Assembly (NCBI GenBank): GCA_037176905.1
Contig: JBBBWG010022779.1
Span: forward strand, 1 to 30,749
From: Azolla pinnata
Lineage: Eukaryota > Streptophyta > Polypodiopsida > Salviniales > Salviniaceae
Direction of reading: 5' to 3'
DNA: 30,749 nt
The translations under genes and the position numbers were made by a program. Every line of letters starts with the position of its first letter. The stretch's first letter is position 1. This document shows positions 21,401-30,749 of the stretch, piece by piece. A model generated the notes under the pieces. The model was not told the DNA's origin. It was given only the letters and a program-made list of their open reading frames with translations, and searched no databases.

Positions 21401-24400
21401 CTCCTCCATTCCCGAACTTGCATAGACATGAAGAGCAGATGCATACACAAATGAATCAGGTTTTAAACCTTTTGATAGCATTTCTGACAGATATTTTTTG
21501 GCCTTCATGTACGCACCCTTACGCTTTGCACAACCTGTGATAAGCTTTTTAGCCAACATGACCCTTTGTCAGCTACAGAGATAAATAATTTAAGATCTAT
21601 ATTTACAATGTGAATCAGTACTAATGGTCTTACAATACTATAGCTGTACACATCGGGAATGAATCCCTCAGCCTTCATATCCTCAAAAAGCTGAAAAGCT
21701 TTCTCAACATATGCTGCACGGCTTAGAACTTTGAGAAGCGTGTTGCAAACGAACTTATTCTGCTTTATATCAGGATCTGTAAGATCTTTGTAAGACCTTA
21801 AGGCTCGAATATGTTGCCCAGCTTTCCCCATCGATACAATGTAAATTGATACACTTTGAGGTCTCAATTTCTTATTGGCTTTCATCCAATCAAAAACCTG
21901 TGTAGCAAACCTTATTCTTTCAGATTTGAAGACTCCCTGTCATTTTCTCTCAGCTCAGACATACAATGTTTTATGAGCTATATCCGAACAACACTAACTT
22001 GAATAAATCCAGATAAGATGCTAGAAATGGTGAAGAAACATGCGAAGGAAATAGGAAATTTTGTAACAATCCTGGAATCGTGTGGAAGATCACAGAGGGC
22101 CCTTGTGAAAGATTACACACCTTTCACTTTCCTCTTTCCCCCAAGAGAATCCTCTATTATTATAAACCCTAGAGCTTCTCTCTCGCAGGCATGCGGGCTT
22201 ATCATTTGACCCTTGTCCGCACACATCTCTCCAGATAGATCAATATTTAGATTTTATTATTTCCCTCGAGGGAGCCACAACACTTACGCTACTTATCTTC
22301 CAAACAATTGGAAACAGCATCCAAAATGCAAATGTGATTGCAAATATCATTCCCAATGACTATGATGCTCCCAAGTGTCAACAAAGTATTTCTCGAAAAC
22401 TGAACATTTTATTTCATCTCCACTGTATGCATTGTAAAATGCATGGTAAGCGTCCTTTGTCCTTTCCAAGCAGTCGGTAGTACATGCATTCCATCTTCAT
22501 GGATTTAAAGTTCTCTATGGTTTTAAGTTGCCCAAGCTACATGGCTTATAAGCATGTGGAGGTGAATTCAATTGTTAGGTGTGGTTCCTTATCATTCACT
22601 ATATAAGGTATATTCTTCCTTGAAGCTTCAAAGGCATACCCGTAACACCCTTTGTTAGCACAACTTGAATAAGCCCTCAATTCATTTACAAGTCAATAAA
22701 GGGGCAAATGTATGTTCATGAGCATGCCATTTGAAAGGGATTACAATAGATCAAGCAACACTATGAGATGCACAAATTCAATTCGTTTCTAAACCACAGC
22801 CCTTACAGAAACAAGGTCATCATCAACGAGCATGACATGTGGTTCCTTACTCTGGAGACCTCTCCACTGCAGTTTGGCCAACGTTGGGGATCTCTAAACA
22901 ATTTCGCCCCTTTAACGTCAGAAACTTATGTATTTAGCTAACAGCAATAAATAATACCATATATTGCGTTACTAATCAACGCCAGACTATCTTTTGTTCT
23001 TATAAAAATGAGATAAGTTCTGAGGTGCCAATATTTTGTAAGAACGTCATTACAGCCACTTAAATATATGGAAAAGGAAAACACACAAAAAGAACGGCCC
23101 ATTGTATTTGTATGGCAAAGATTTCTAGGTGCAAATAACAGAAAGGAAACCTTCTAGAATCCAACAGCAGCAAATCCTTATGTACACATTTGGGTTATGG
23201 TTCATGCTTCTAGATAATATAAAACATGTCTGCATTTTCAAACACCGATTATAGTCAAACTAGTAGAGCACATTCCTAATCATATTCAAATTAATTGAGG
23301 CAGTCAGACGAGTGTGTAAGTTCAAATTCATACCAGGCCAACTTTGTCCCACTGCTTCAGTTCTATAAACTCTTTTAGGACGTTAGTAAAATCCGAAGGA
23401 GACAATTTGTTACAAGCTCTGCACCCAGGGTAATGATGAGTGTGATTAGACAGTTAAATCTTTGAAGTTGCCAAGTATCATAGACTTTTAAAAGCGGTGA
23501 TTTGAAGTATAGTCAAGAACGAAAGATACTTTCCATTAGGAATGGAGCCACAGAAATATAAACGCATATATCAATATCTATATTCCGCAATGATACCTAA
23601 GAAAACGTACGAGGCATAAAGATTTAAAGTCATGGAACGTAACAAATAAGCACAAAATTAACCTAGCACGAGGAGAAACTTTCATATCGATGATAAAAAA
23701 AAGGGTGTTCCAGGAGTAACAAAACTAAGAGACTTATTAAAACACAATGATCACTAAGATTCTTAACGTTAAAAATATAGGGATCATTTACATGGAGAGC
23801 TTATTTCCATGACTACTTCAGTAGTGTGTCAATTTGAATGCTCCAGTGATTTTCAGCAGCAAGGTTCAGCTATCGTTCCACTTTCTATCGATACATCCAA
23901 AAGCTCCCATCTTGGATCTTAATAAGTCCATCAGAGAAGAGAGTTTTAGGAGCATGAGAAATATTAACTGTTTGCTCTCACAGGTCCCCGCCAAAGCTTC
24001 AGGTACAAAATGATGTATGCCATAGAATCTAGCTGATTCGACACAGACCAACAATGACCATAATGTCATAACTAATAGGAGGGAGGAAACCTGTAAACCT
24101 AACACTTTTAGCATTACCCTTGCTGATATGAATACCACTAATGTATCTTAATAAGTTCTTTCATGTTTTTCCAAAGTTTTCAACACGACTATTTGAGATT
24201 GGTAAGGGTGCAGTTCTGAATAATTAAGAATAATGGACTATATATAGCCCAATACCAATAACTATCCATCGCACAAAGCACATAGAAAAAACCCTAAACT
24301 GGATTGTTCATTATTTGAAGATGCTTCACACACTTCAAAACAAGTCAACAATTTATACTTTCTTAGATGCATAGTGACAGAAAGTTGAGTCCTCTATCGA

Positions 24401-25349
24401 GTTATTCAACTTCAAGGGCGCATCACACTTCCAATGTAACAGTTTACCCTAACCATTGTACTCAGATTCCATGGTAGCATGCCCATAATGCTCAGAGAAC
24501 TGGGCAATAGACTCTCCATGATCGCATTTCAACCCATTCCCATCTTGCGAAAATGTAGTTTCCTCCAGTTCTCCAGTTCTCCTGGCTTTTTTCCAGGGTA
24601 GAAAGGAAATACAGGGCAATAAATGTAGTTTACTTTTCATTTGGTTTCTTTTCTGTTCAATTTCGTTTCTTTTATTTTCCTTCATGCTTTCTTTCCTTTT
24701 TTCAATCTTTGCCCTCGCCATTGGTAAGTTAGCATCACAACAATCACACTTTTTTTTCAGGTCCCATATGCCATTATGATGTTTTTAGGGAAGGTAAGAT
24801 AGCTTTCCTTCTTCACTTAATCAGCCATTAGCTTTCCTTCCTTGAATCTCGGCAGGAGCTTCCAACATTTATGTTCGCTTTACTTCCTCTTAAGTGTACA
24901 GACGGTTCGCTCCAGCAAGCACACAACTAGGTTGAATTCCAGAACAATTTATCTCATTTTACCATATTTCAGATCACGTCAGAAGGAAAAGACGATGGAA
25001 GACGGGGACTCACTGATCGAGGGTGTCAAGGATGCTACTTTGCGTTGCGACAATTGATTTCACGATCTCCTCTCTGTCCTCTCTTGATAAGGAAGTAGAA
25101 GCAGAAGAAGAAGAAGAAGAAGAAGAAGAAGACGACGAGGAGGAGGAGGAAGGAGAAGAAGAAGTCGAAGAGGAAGGAGAAGTTTCGGCAGACGCTGACC
25201 AGATAAATCTGGATAGAACTGCTTCAAAGTTTTCTTCACCAGCAACAGTGGTCGTTTCAGCCTGTCCACTGCGACCGACTCCGGCATCCTCACGGCCATG
25301 AGCCAACCCTAAATGGGAGGAATCACTGGCAGAAGAGGAAGATGGGGCA

Positions 25350-25385
<36 letters not shown>

Positions 25386-25567
25386 ACAGGATCGGGCAAC
25401 GAGTGTGGCAGCGGAGCAATGCGAGGACGGAAGGGCTGCGCTCGGTTGCTTGAAGGCGGGAGGGACGGAAAGGGAGAAGGGGAAGCGAGTGCAGGAAGAG
25501 GCCACTGCGACTGCGGAAGCTGGAGGTTCGTTGCGACGGCAATCGCCATCGCCATCGCCATCGCCAT
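18474..25567 (-). CDS. P-class pentatricopeptide-repeat (PPR) protein, complete, 10 exons
   Basis: PPR proteins of this class bind organelle RNA and act in its stability, splicing or translation. Exons on the minus strand: 25567-25014, 23418-23334, 21897-21634, 21544-21242, 21152-21048, 20522-20423, 20329-20007, 19917-19732, 18865-18740 and 18650-18474. All phases close, giving 740 aa plus stop. Seen: an N-terminus of Met-Ala repeats and Pro/Ser-rich sequence without acidic residues (transit-peptide-like), poly-Ala at 62-71, poly-Ser at about 132-157, then about ten 35-residue PPR motifs from roughly residue 235 to 660, e.g. NTLLKVLSRAAYVEKAFQLF, VTYSVMMDSFCKAGLLEDAK and LIIGLAGAGRIDEAVKLY. 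A C-terminal tail with NWAALLSAYQKEG follows; no E or DYW editing domain is present. The start is the first of four in-frame ATGs (25567, 25561, 25555, 25549) in a GCGATG repeat. The exon 7 donor was set at TTT|GTAGGT because the next acceptor needs phase 0; the exon 4 acceptor (AAAAAG|CTT) has a weak pyrimidine tract. Confidence 0.92.
21898..25013 (-). other. Two long 5' introns of the PPR gene
   Basis: Introns of about 1595 bp (25013-23419) and 1436 bp (23333-21898) surround the 28-codon second exon. Open frames on the minus strand at 23866-24138 and 24449-24721 resemble no family and are not needed for phase closure. A plus-strand stretch at 22150-22175 has a TATTATTATA-like tract followed by AAACCCTAG, but I cannot support a transcript from it. 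Confidence 0.6.
25096..25385. repeat. Coding trinucleotide repeats in PPR exon 1 (GAA/GAG and CTG runs)
   Basis: On the plus strand, GAAGAAGAAG/GAGGAG runs at about 25096-25190 and a CTG run at about 25350-25385. Read on the minus strand they encode poly-Ser (about residues 132-157) and poly-Ala (62-71) of the PPR protein, between the transit-peptide-like N-terminus and the first PPR motifs. Confidence 0.85.
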
Positions 25568-25571
25568 CGCC
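25544..25571. repeat. GCCATC hexamer repeat spanning the PPR start codon
   Basis: Four to five GCCATC units on the plus strand read GCGATG on the minus strand, giving four consecutive in-frame Met-Ala pairs. Any of the four ATGs could be used. Slippage would change the N-terminus by two residues per unit without frame loss. Confidence 0.85.
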
Positions 25572-25630
25572 TGCAGCACTGCCACAGAAGAAGAAGCTCC
25601 TCTGCATTTCTTTTCCACGTTATATCTTAT

Positions 25631-26312
25631 CGAGAGAATATATGTATGCATGTATGTATGCATGCGTGCATGTATGTATGTGTGCGTGCATGTATGTATG
25701 CATGTATGCATGCATGTATGCTTGCGCGCATGTATGTATGTATGCATGCGTGCATGTTGCATGTATGTATGTATCGAGAGAATATACGTATGTATATATG
25801 TAGGTGTCGTGTGCGTCTGTATGTATGTATGTGTGCATGTGGGTATCCTGCATGTATGTAGGTATCCTGCATGTATGTATGTATGTGTGTATCGTGCATG
25901 TATGTATGTATGTAGGTATCCTGCATGTATGTATGTATGTATTGATGTAGGTATGTATGTATGTATGTAGGTATCCTGCATGTATGTATGTATGTATGTA
26001 TCGTGCATGTATGTATGTATGTAGGTATCCTGCATGTATGTATGTATGTATCCGGTGCGTATGTATGTATGTATCCCTTGCGTATGTATGTATGTATATA
26101 TGTATCCTTTTGCGTATGTATGCATGTAGGTATCCTACATGTACGTATGTATCTTTAGTGGGTATGTATACATGTGCGCATGCATGCTTGTATGTGTGCG
26201 TGCATGCATTTGCATGTATGTATGTGCGCGTGCATATGTCAGTATGTACGTGTGCATGCATTTGCATGTATGTATGTGCGTGTGCATATGTCAGTATGTA
26301 CGTGTAAGCAAC
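25631..26312. repeat. Large TATG/CATG microsatellite complex upstream of the PPR gene
   Basis: About 680 bp of TATG units broken by CATG, TGCG and GTGCG. A higher-order unit of about 40-60 bp, containing GTAGGTATCCTGCATGTATG, recurs near 25849, 25913, 25969 and 26022. It starts some 65 bp upstream of the PPR ATG and occupies the promoter or 5' leader position. Frames across it give Thr-Tyr-Ile-His or Tyr-Val-Cys-Met runs and are not genes. Confidence 0.9.
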
Positions 26313-26504
26313 TGGCAACATGAACGGATACGGAAGTTATTTCGAGAGCAAAGAGCTACGATGGTGGGCATGCGCATACTCCAACTGAATCACCTATCTG
26401 TGGTAGTCTGCTGCTCGATTGCTTCTCTTGGACGTATTCTATCGCAAGTGGTCAAGATTGTGTTAATGTACTAGACACCATAACAACTCCATCTGGTAGT
26501 TGTA

Positions 26505-26570
26505 AACAGCTAAACCCTAAACCCTAAACCCTAAACCATAACATCTGCAAACCCTAAACTGGAACAGCTA
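26505..26570. repeat. Short telomeric block (CCCTAAA) flanked by 8-bp direct repeats
   Basis: About three and a half CCCTAAA units begin at 26511, continuing to a degenerate copy near 26550. The block is bounded by AACAGCTA at 26505-26512 and 26563-26570. It sits between the two ATGT/ACAT tracts. Confidence 0.75.
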
Positions 26571-26765
26571 CAAACACAAGTCGGCTGCCTGCTTCTCCGT
26601 AACTCCTCGTTCGAATGTATCCCTTCCTTTTTTGGCATGGCATCCCATCGATTGCCCCATGCAAGGCCACACCATGCCCGCCAGATTGCTCCACGATGAT
26701 TTAAATCATCATGCCCTATGTCTTGCTCTTAGATTTAGATACTATCTTTTACTTGAGGATATGCA

Positions 26766-27030
26766 GCAGTGCATATATGCATGTACACAACACACATGCA
26801 TGCATATACAAACATACAAATATGCAAACAGGCATGCATACACACACATACATACACACACAAATGCAGAAAAAACACAATACATACATGCGCACACAGA
26901 TGCAGAGAAAACACACAAGGATACATGCATACACAAACATAAATATACATACAAACATACACACATACACGTGCACAACATACATAGATAAATCCACACA
27001 CACATGCATACGTTCATACATACATAGGAG
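26766..27030. repeat. ACATAC/CACA microsatellite complex, opposite orientation to 25631-26312
   Basis: About 265 bp rich in ACATAC, ACACAC and CATGCATG with two related AATGCAGAAAAAACACA / GATGCAGAGAAAACACA interruptions (about 26862 and 26899). The plus strand carries ACAT units, while the 25631-26312 tract carries ATGT units, so the two are imperfect inverted repeats. Confidence 0.85.
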
Positions 27031-28758
27031 TATACTTGTTTCCAAATGTAAAACAAGCAAGCAAAGATCATGGATACAAATGTGCTATGCATGATCTCTG
27101 CGGGCTTCCCATACACAAATTTCCGTATACATGTTTTAAATATGCTCTCAAATGGAGACCAAGAACAGAGCTTTTAGGTTTTTTCACTGCTGAACGGAAG
27201 GAATTATTTTCAGGAACTCTTGATCTTGTATACTTGAAACTTGAAAGGGAAGAGCTTTCAAAACAGCAAACTAAATGCGAAGTTTGATGTTTTAGGACTC
27301 ATTACACTCAATAAAGCATTTCATATTTCTTGCTTTTTAGTCATTACACTTCAATTTGATGGGTGACAACTGCCGATTTCCCTCATTCTTGTACCACAGT
27401 TGTCTACTCTACTTATTGCTATCGTGATTAATGGAGTCCAAGGATAGTGTCCCTGTTGTTGACTGTTAACAGCAGCCCAAACAGACGAGCAAAAAGAACA
27501 TAAATACAAAAAGGAAAGAAGAGACACACAGTTGAGTTGGTTCTCCAAGGACCCAGCCAGCCAGAACCAACCAATCTGCAATGTTGTTTCTAACAACATG
27601 ATTCACTATTGACTGGAGATTATCCCATCCTATCTATGATTATCAGAGATACATTACCACGGTTCAAGAGATTTCCATGAAGTTTGTTGACAATGGACCA
27701 GCCGTGTTGACTATCATCATCTGAAAACAATATATTGTACAAAAATTATGAGCGTTATAGGATCCAGAATTATGTAAAACGCAAGAGCATGACTAAGTGC
27801 ACTTGACACATGATTATTCAGAAAATGAAGAGCCTCTCAGAAAAATAATTGCACATACCATATCATAAGACTGCCCACTCAATTCTAAGCAATATTCTGG
27901 GCAGTGCATGCGTATATCTAGGCCACCATATATTTGTACTTCAAAATGAAGTTTTGCGCCCGGAATAAACCATTTATCCTAAAAATACACTCATTACCTA
28001 ACCAATGAAACAAATCTACTTACTGAATGTTGAAAGACTTGTACGTTTTATTAATTCCAAAACTTTTTAAAGCCGTCATTTTTCCAGATCATTGCCAACC
28101 ATGTGACTGGAAATTCCTCCAAGCGTAGTCATGCACCAAGAATGCTTGTAATAGGATCAAGAATTCATTGAATCGATTGTAGAATCTGATGGCATCATGT
28201 CCTATTTTACTAATTCGTTTCAAATTTCATTCTCGTGCACAAGACAAATGGGATTCAATACAACTTCAATTTTCATTTGTGGGTTAATAGAGCCCAAGCA
28301 AATCCTTCTATTTCCTACTAATTTCAGCATTACTATCACACCTGCACTCGGATAGTCAAACATCAGTCCTGATATAAATTCAGTTTTATCGTTCGACAAT
28401 TGAGATTGACCTGTGGGATAGCTGTATCACCCAGAAATGTGCATTCCAGCGATGGAAAAAAAGTTCATCTTTCAGGATATCGGGCGAAATTTTCGCATAT
28501 ATGCATCCTTGGTATTATTAACAATTGTCGATTTGTTCACAGACAGTGTGGGGATCCTCTGCTGAGATAGGCGGAATGGATCTCTTTCAGATCTACGTTC
28601 TTCGTAGCATCGTTTCCATGCCTTGAATATTAGGTCGCTCTCCCTCTCTCTCGCGCTCTCTCTCTCTCTCTCTCCACTCGCCCAAGATAGACGCGGGAGA
28701 AATTTACTGAAAGTGCGATCGGATTTCAATAGGAAAGGGGAAGAACGCGTACCGTGTT
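27031..28758. other. Region without a recognised gene
   Basis: An 83-codon plus-strand frame at 27036-27287 and minus-strand frames at 27351-27599 and 28472-28762 match no family I know. A CT run lies at about 28636-28672. A good minus-strand donor context (CACG|GTACGC, near 28751) follows the stop of the 45-aa ORF, so part of this stretch could be a 3' untranslated region with introns. Confidence 0.4.
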
Positions 28759-28896
28759 TCATTTCTGCACGGTCCGAGGAGGAGTGTTAGGAGGGGGAAG
28801 AGGCTTGGGTGTGGCGAAGTAGGCAGCCACGATGGCAGCTGGCAGCGCCACCCACTCGGCAACGATGGCCACTTTGGAAACGAGCGGCTGCGCCAT
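28759..28896 (-). CDS. Small ORF, 45 aa, single predicted membrane segment
   Basis: ATG at 28896-28894, TGA at 28761-28759. The peptide begins MAQPLVSKVAIVAEWVALPA, continues hydrophobic to about residue 28, then turns to a Pro-rich, basic tail (ATPKPLPPPNTPPRTVQK). This layout (short N-terminus, one hydrophobic helix, Pro-rich tail) resembles small subunits of organelle membrane complexes, but I recognise no family. Support: a clean frame, GC-rich coding-like composition unlike the surrounding AT-rich DNA, and two telo-box motifs 77-105 bp upstream, typical of plant housekeeping promoters. It shares a 644-bp divergent spacer with LCYE. It could also be chance; confidence is moderate. Confidence 0.45.
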   Translation of the reverse strand: MAQPLVSKVAIVAEWVALPAAIVAAYFATPKPLPPPNTPPRTVQK

Positions 28897-28972
28897 GGCG
28901 TGCTGGGGTTGAAGAGAGGTAGGCGACGAGGGAACGGGCGGAGCTCTGAGTCTGTTTCGACGGAGCCCCGCA

Positions 28973-29008
28973 AAACCCTAAAACACAGACAAACCCTAAA
29001 ACACAGAG
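28973..29008. promoter_or_regulatory. Two telo-boxes in an 18-bp tandem duplication
   Basis: AAACCCTAA occurs at 28973-28981 and 28991-28999 in two 18-bp copies of AAACCCTAAAACACAGA plus C or G. Telo-boxes are known plant promoter elements near the 5' ends of growth-related genes. They lie upstream of the minus-strand 45-aa ORF. Confidence 0.6.
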
Positions 29009-29087
29009 AAGACGGAGCTTTGACAAAATCAGAGAAACAAAAGAAGACTTTGCAGGAAGAAGTCAAAGAAATATTGTGCTCTTTTCT

Positions 29088-29340
29088 TCTGTGGAAGAAA
29101 AGCCAGATAATTTTGGATTAAGCAACTGGTATTATAAATCGGATTCAGAAGAGGAAAGATCTTTTTTTTTCTGTGGAAAGAAAAAAGCCAGATCATTCTG
29201 GATTAAACAATTGGTATTACGAATCGGATTGAGGAAACGATGCTTTTGTTTAATCCGTCGTCGTTAACACGCAATTTGCTGAATATTAAAAAAGCGGATC
29301 AATAAACGATGCTTTTGTTTAATCCGTCGTTGCTAACGCG
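29088..29340. repeat. Two nested pairs of direct repeats upstream of LCYE
   Basis: Pair one: 29088-29154 and 29169-29235, sharing TCTGTGGAA, AAGCCAGAT and GGATTAA...TGGTATTA blocks. Pair two: 29235-29271 and 29304-29340, sharing AAACGATGCTTTTGTTTAAT and CCGTCGT. All lie in the divergent promoter region 200-450 bp before the LCYE ATG. Confidence 0.8.
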
Positions 29341-29485
29341 GTTCGCTGAAAGGTCAACCTCTCTTTCTTCCACAGGAATGGCCCAATTCCCGGAAGCCAT
29401 TCTCATCGCGACGCCTCGCTGCTCTTTCCTTCTTTCCTGTTTCTTTGCTCTGCTTTGCTTGTTTGTTGTTTGTCTGTTTGTCAGT

Positions 29486-29494
29486 TTAGGGTTT
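29486..29494 (-). promoter_or_regulatory. Telo-box close to the LCYE start
   Basis: TTAGGGTTT (AAACCCTAA on the minus strand) lies 46 bp before the LCYE ATG, in the position where telo-boxes are usually found in plant genes (near the transcription start or 5' leader). Confidence 0.5.
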
Positions 29495-29540
29495 GCTAAA
29501 CGCCATTCCCTCAACCATAACCTTCGGTCACTAGCTCGCC

Positions 29541-30749
29541 ATGGTGTTGGAGGCGGTGCATCTCCTCAAGGGTAGCCACCTTAATCACGGATGCCATCCG
29601 TTCGGAGCACCAGGTCGAGTGCCGGCTGATCCATCTTCTGTGACTATCAAGAAACGGCCTCCTCGTGGCGTTTGCAGCAGATCTGATCGTTTGAACATCC
29701 ATACCGATCGGCTTCCGGAGACCCCTCGATGCTCTGCCTCGGATTCCAGCCGAGGATCTGCTTTCAAAGATACGGTGGTCGATCTTGCATCCGGAGATCA
29801 GAAGGTAGACTTCATCAAAGGCGGAGGAAGCGAGATCGAATTCGTGCAAATGCAAGCTTTGAAGGAGCTTAAACAACCCCACGTCAAGGATCAGGTGTTG
29901 AGACGTGGATTAGTGTCTAGCCCGGTTTTTCTCGTTCGATTTGTGGATGCCATGATGAAATTACAATACTTATCTTGAACTGCTATAAGCAATCTATCTC
30001 CGAAGACGGCGTTTTTGTGACCCATCACAAATCGTGAAGGAGCGGATTCAAAAGATGCAAGCCTAGTAGTCTCAAAGCCTGTGTACATCTGGAGATGCCT
30101 ATTTGTGATTTTGAGGGCATTAGAGACTTCAGTAGAGATGAGATGACCAGATTAGGCACCTTTGCTCATTGGCAGCCTGTGAACTTCACTCATGTCATAT
30201 GCATATCAAGCCTCTCGAAACACCAAAAGAGACAATCTACCAGCATGCTAGCATCGATGAAGTGCCTCATTCTATTTTACACCATGACATTGCACATGTT
30301 GATTGTAAATAGTTACAGCATCCTTCGAAGTTCTTGTGTTGAATTCACGGGTACAATTTTACCTGCTAACAGTGGCTTTCTTTGTGCATCCTTTGATTGT
30401 AGCTGCAACTTGTCCAGGGGAATGAAGGTACTCTGGATCTTATAGTGATCGGATGTGGACCGGCAGGCTTATCATTGGCTGCCGAGGCAGGTAAACAAGG
30501 TCTAACCGTGGCAATCGTCGGTCCCGATCTTCAGTTCACAAACAATTATGGTGTGTGGCAAGATGAATTCAAAGGTATCGGTAAAATATTCCATTGGCGC
30601 TGCTGGCTTACAAGATCAGTAAACAGGAAGCATCTAATCCCAGCAATGGCTCTCTGTTTCGATGACAGCTCTGGGGTTTGAAAACTGCCTCGAGCATGTA
30701 TGGAAAGAGACTGTTGTGTACTTGGGCTCGAATGCTCCCATAAACATCG
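29541..30749 (+). CDS. LCYE: Lycopene epsilon-cyclase, 5' part (runs off the window)
   Basis: LCYE makes the epsilon ring of delta/alpha-carotene from lycopene in plastids, the branch leading to lutein. Exons: 29541-29894 (phase 0), 30403-30574 (ends phase 1) and 30669 to the window end at 30749. Borders are CAG|GTG, TTGTAG|CTG, AAAG|GTATCG and GACAG|CTC. Seen: a basic, Ser/Arg-rich N-terminus (plastid transit peptide), GGGSEIEFVQMQ, a residue block diagnostic of LCYE N-termini, then the FAD-binding dinucleotide motif VIGCGPAG (133-140), GPDLQFTNNYGVW and GFENCLEHVWKETVVYL. The NNYGVW context with GPDL favours the epsilon over the beta cyclase. About 200 of an expected 520-540 residues are present; the truncation is due only to the window end. 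Confidence 0.94.

Noticed and set aside
22018-22209. TATA-like tract plus AAACCCTAG and a 63-codon plus-strand frame within PPR intron 2
   Set aside because: Suggestive of an antisense promoter but with no coding signal and no second line of evidence.
25010-26321. Very long minus-strand open frames giving Thr-Tyr-Ile-His repeats fused to the PPR N-terminus
   Set aside because: The repeated peptide is set by the TATG/CATG microsatellite, whose near-regular period keeps several frames open. The PPR coding region more plausibly starts at the GCGATG repeat (25567).
26632-27287. Plus-strand frames around 26632-27287 as a gene
   Set aside because: The first parts are translations of ACATAC repeats. 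The 83-codon tail (27036-27287) has no recognised domain and no supporting splice partners.

Overview
The window reads as nuclear DNA of a land plant. Genes have many short introns with GT...AG borders. There are Arabidopsis-type (TTTAGGG/CCCTAAA) telomeric motifs, a P-class pentatricopeptide-repeat (PPR) gene, a plant galectin-domain galactosyltransferase and a lycopene epsilon-cyclase. Genes are fairly close together, and I see no transposon, rRNA or tRNA gene. A small conserved-looking protein (14641-16449) has a composition that reminds me of axonemal proteins. If that is right, the source would be a seed-free plant with motile sperm (bryophyte, lycophyte or fern), but this is inference only.

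Layout, left to right. (1) 170-3707, minus: complete 7-exon hydroxyproline O-galactosyltransferase (GALT2-6 type), 681 aa by my splicing. (2) 3708-5795: divergent intergenic region with a 26-bp minisatellite, AGAC repeats and a block of telomeric repeats in head-to-head orientation. (3) 5796-13752, plus: 19-exon UvrD/Srs2-like superfamily 1A DNA helicase, about 817 aa, with one predicted GC-AG intron. (4) 13753-14640: tail-to-tail spacer. (5) 14641-16449, minus: three C-terminal exons (193 aa) of an unrecognised small charged protein; its 5' exon is not resolved. (6) 16615-18473: a threefold 143-bp repeat, then dense simple repeats and no confident gene. (7) 18474-25567, minus: complete 10-exon P-class PPR protein, 740 aa, with a likely organelle transit peptide. 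(8) 25631-27030: two large ATGT/ACAT-rich simple-repeat tracts in opposite orientation around a short telomeric block. (9) 27031-28758: no confident gene. (10) 28759-28896, minus: 45-aa single-membrane-segment ORF. (11) 29541 to the window end, plus: 5' part of lycopene epsilon-cyclase.

These are independent housekeeping-type loci, not a co-regulated cluster. They cover Golgi arabinogalactan glycosylation, DNA recombination or repair, organelle RNA processing and carotenoid synthesis. What stands out is the number of interstitial telomeric tracts (about 5.3, 16.1 and 26.5 kb), two of them flanked by short direct repeats. Short telo-box motifs also lie just upstream of the 45-aa ORF and of LCYE. 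Splice sites were assigned by eye from protein-family continuity and reading phase. All coding-gene phases close without a stop.
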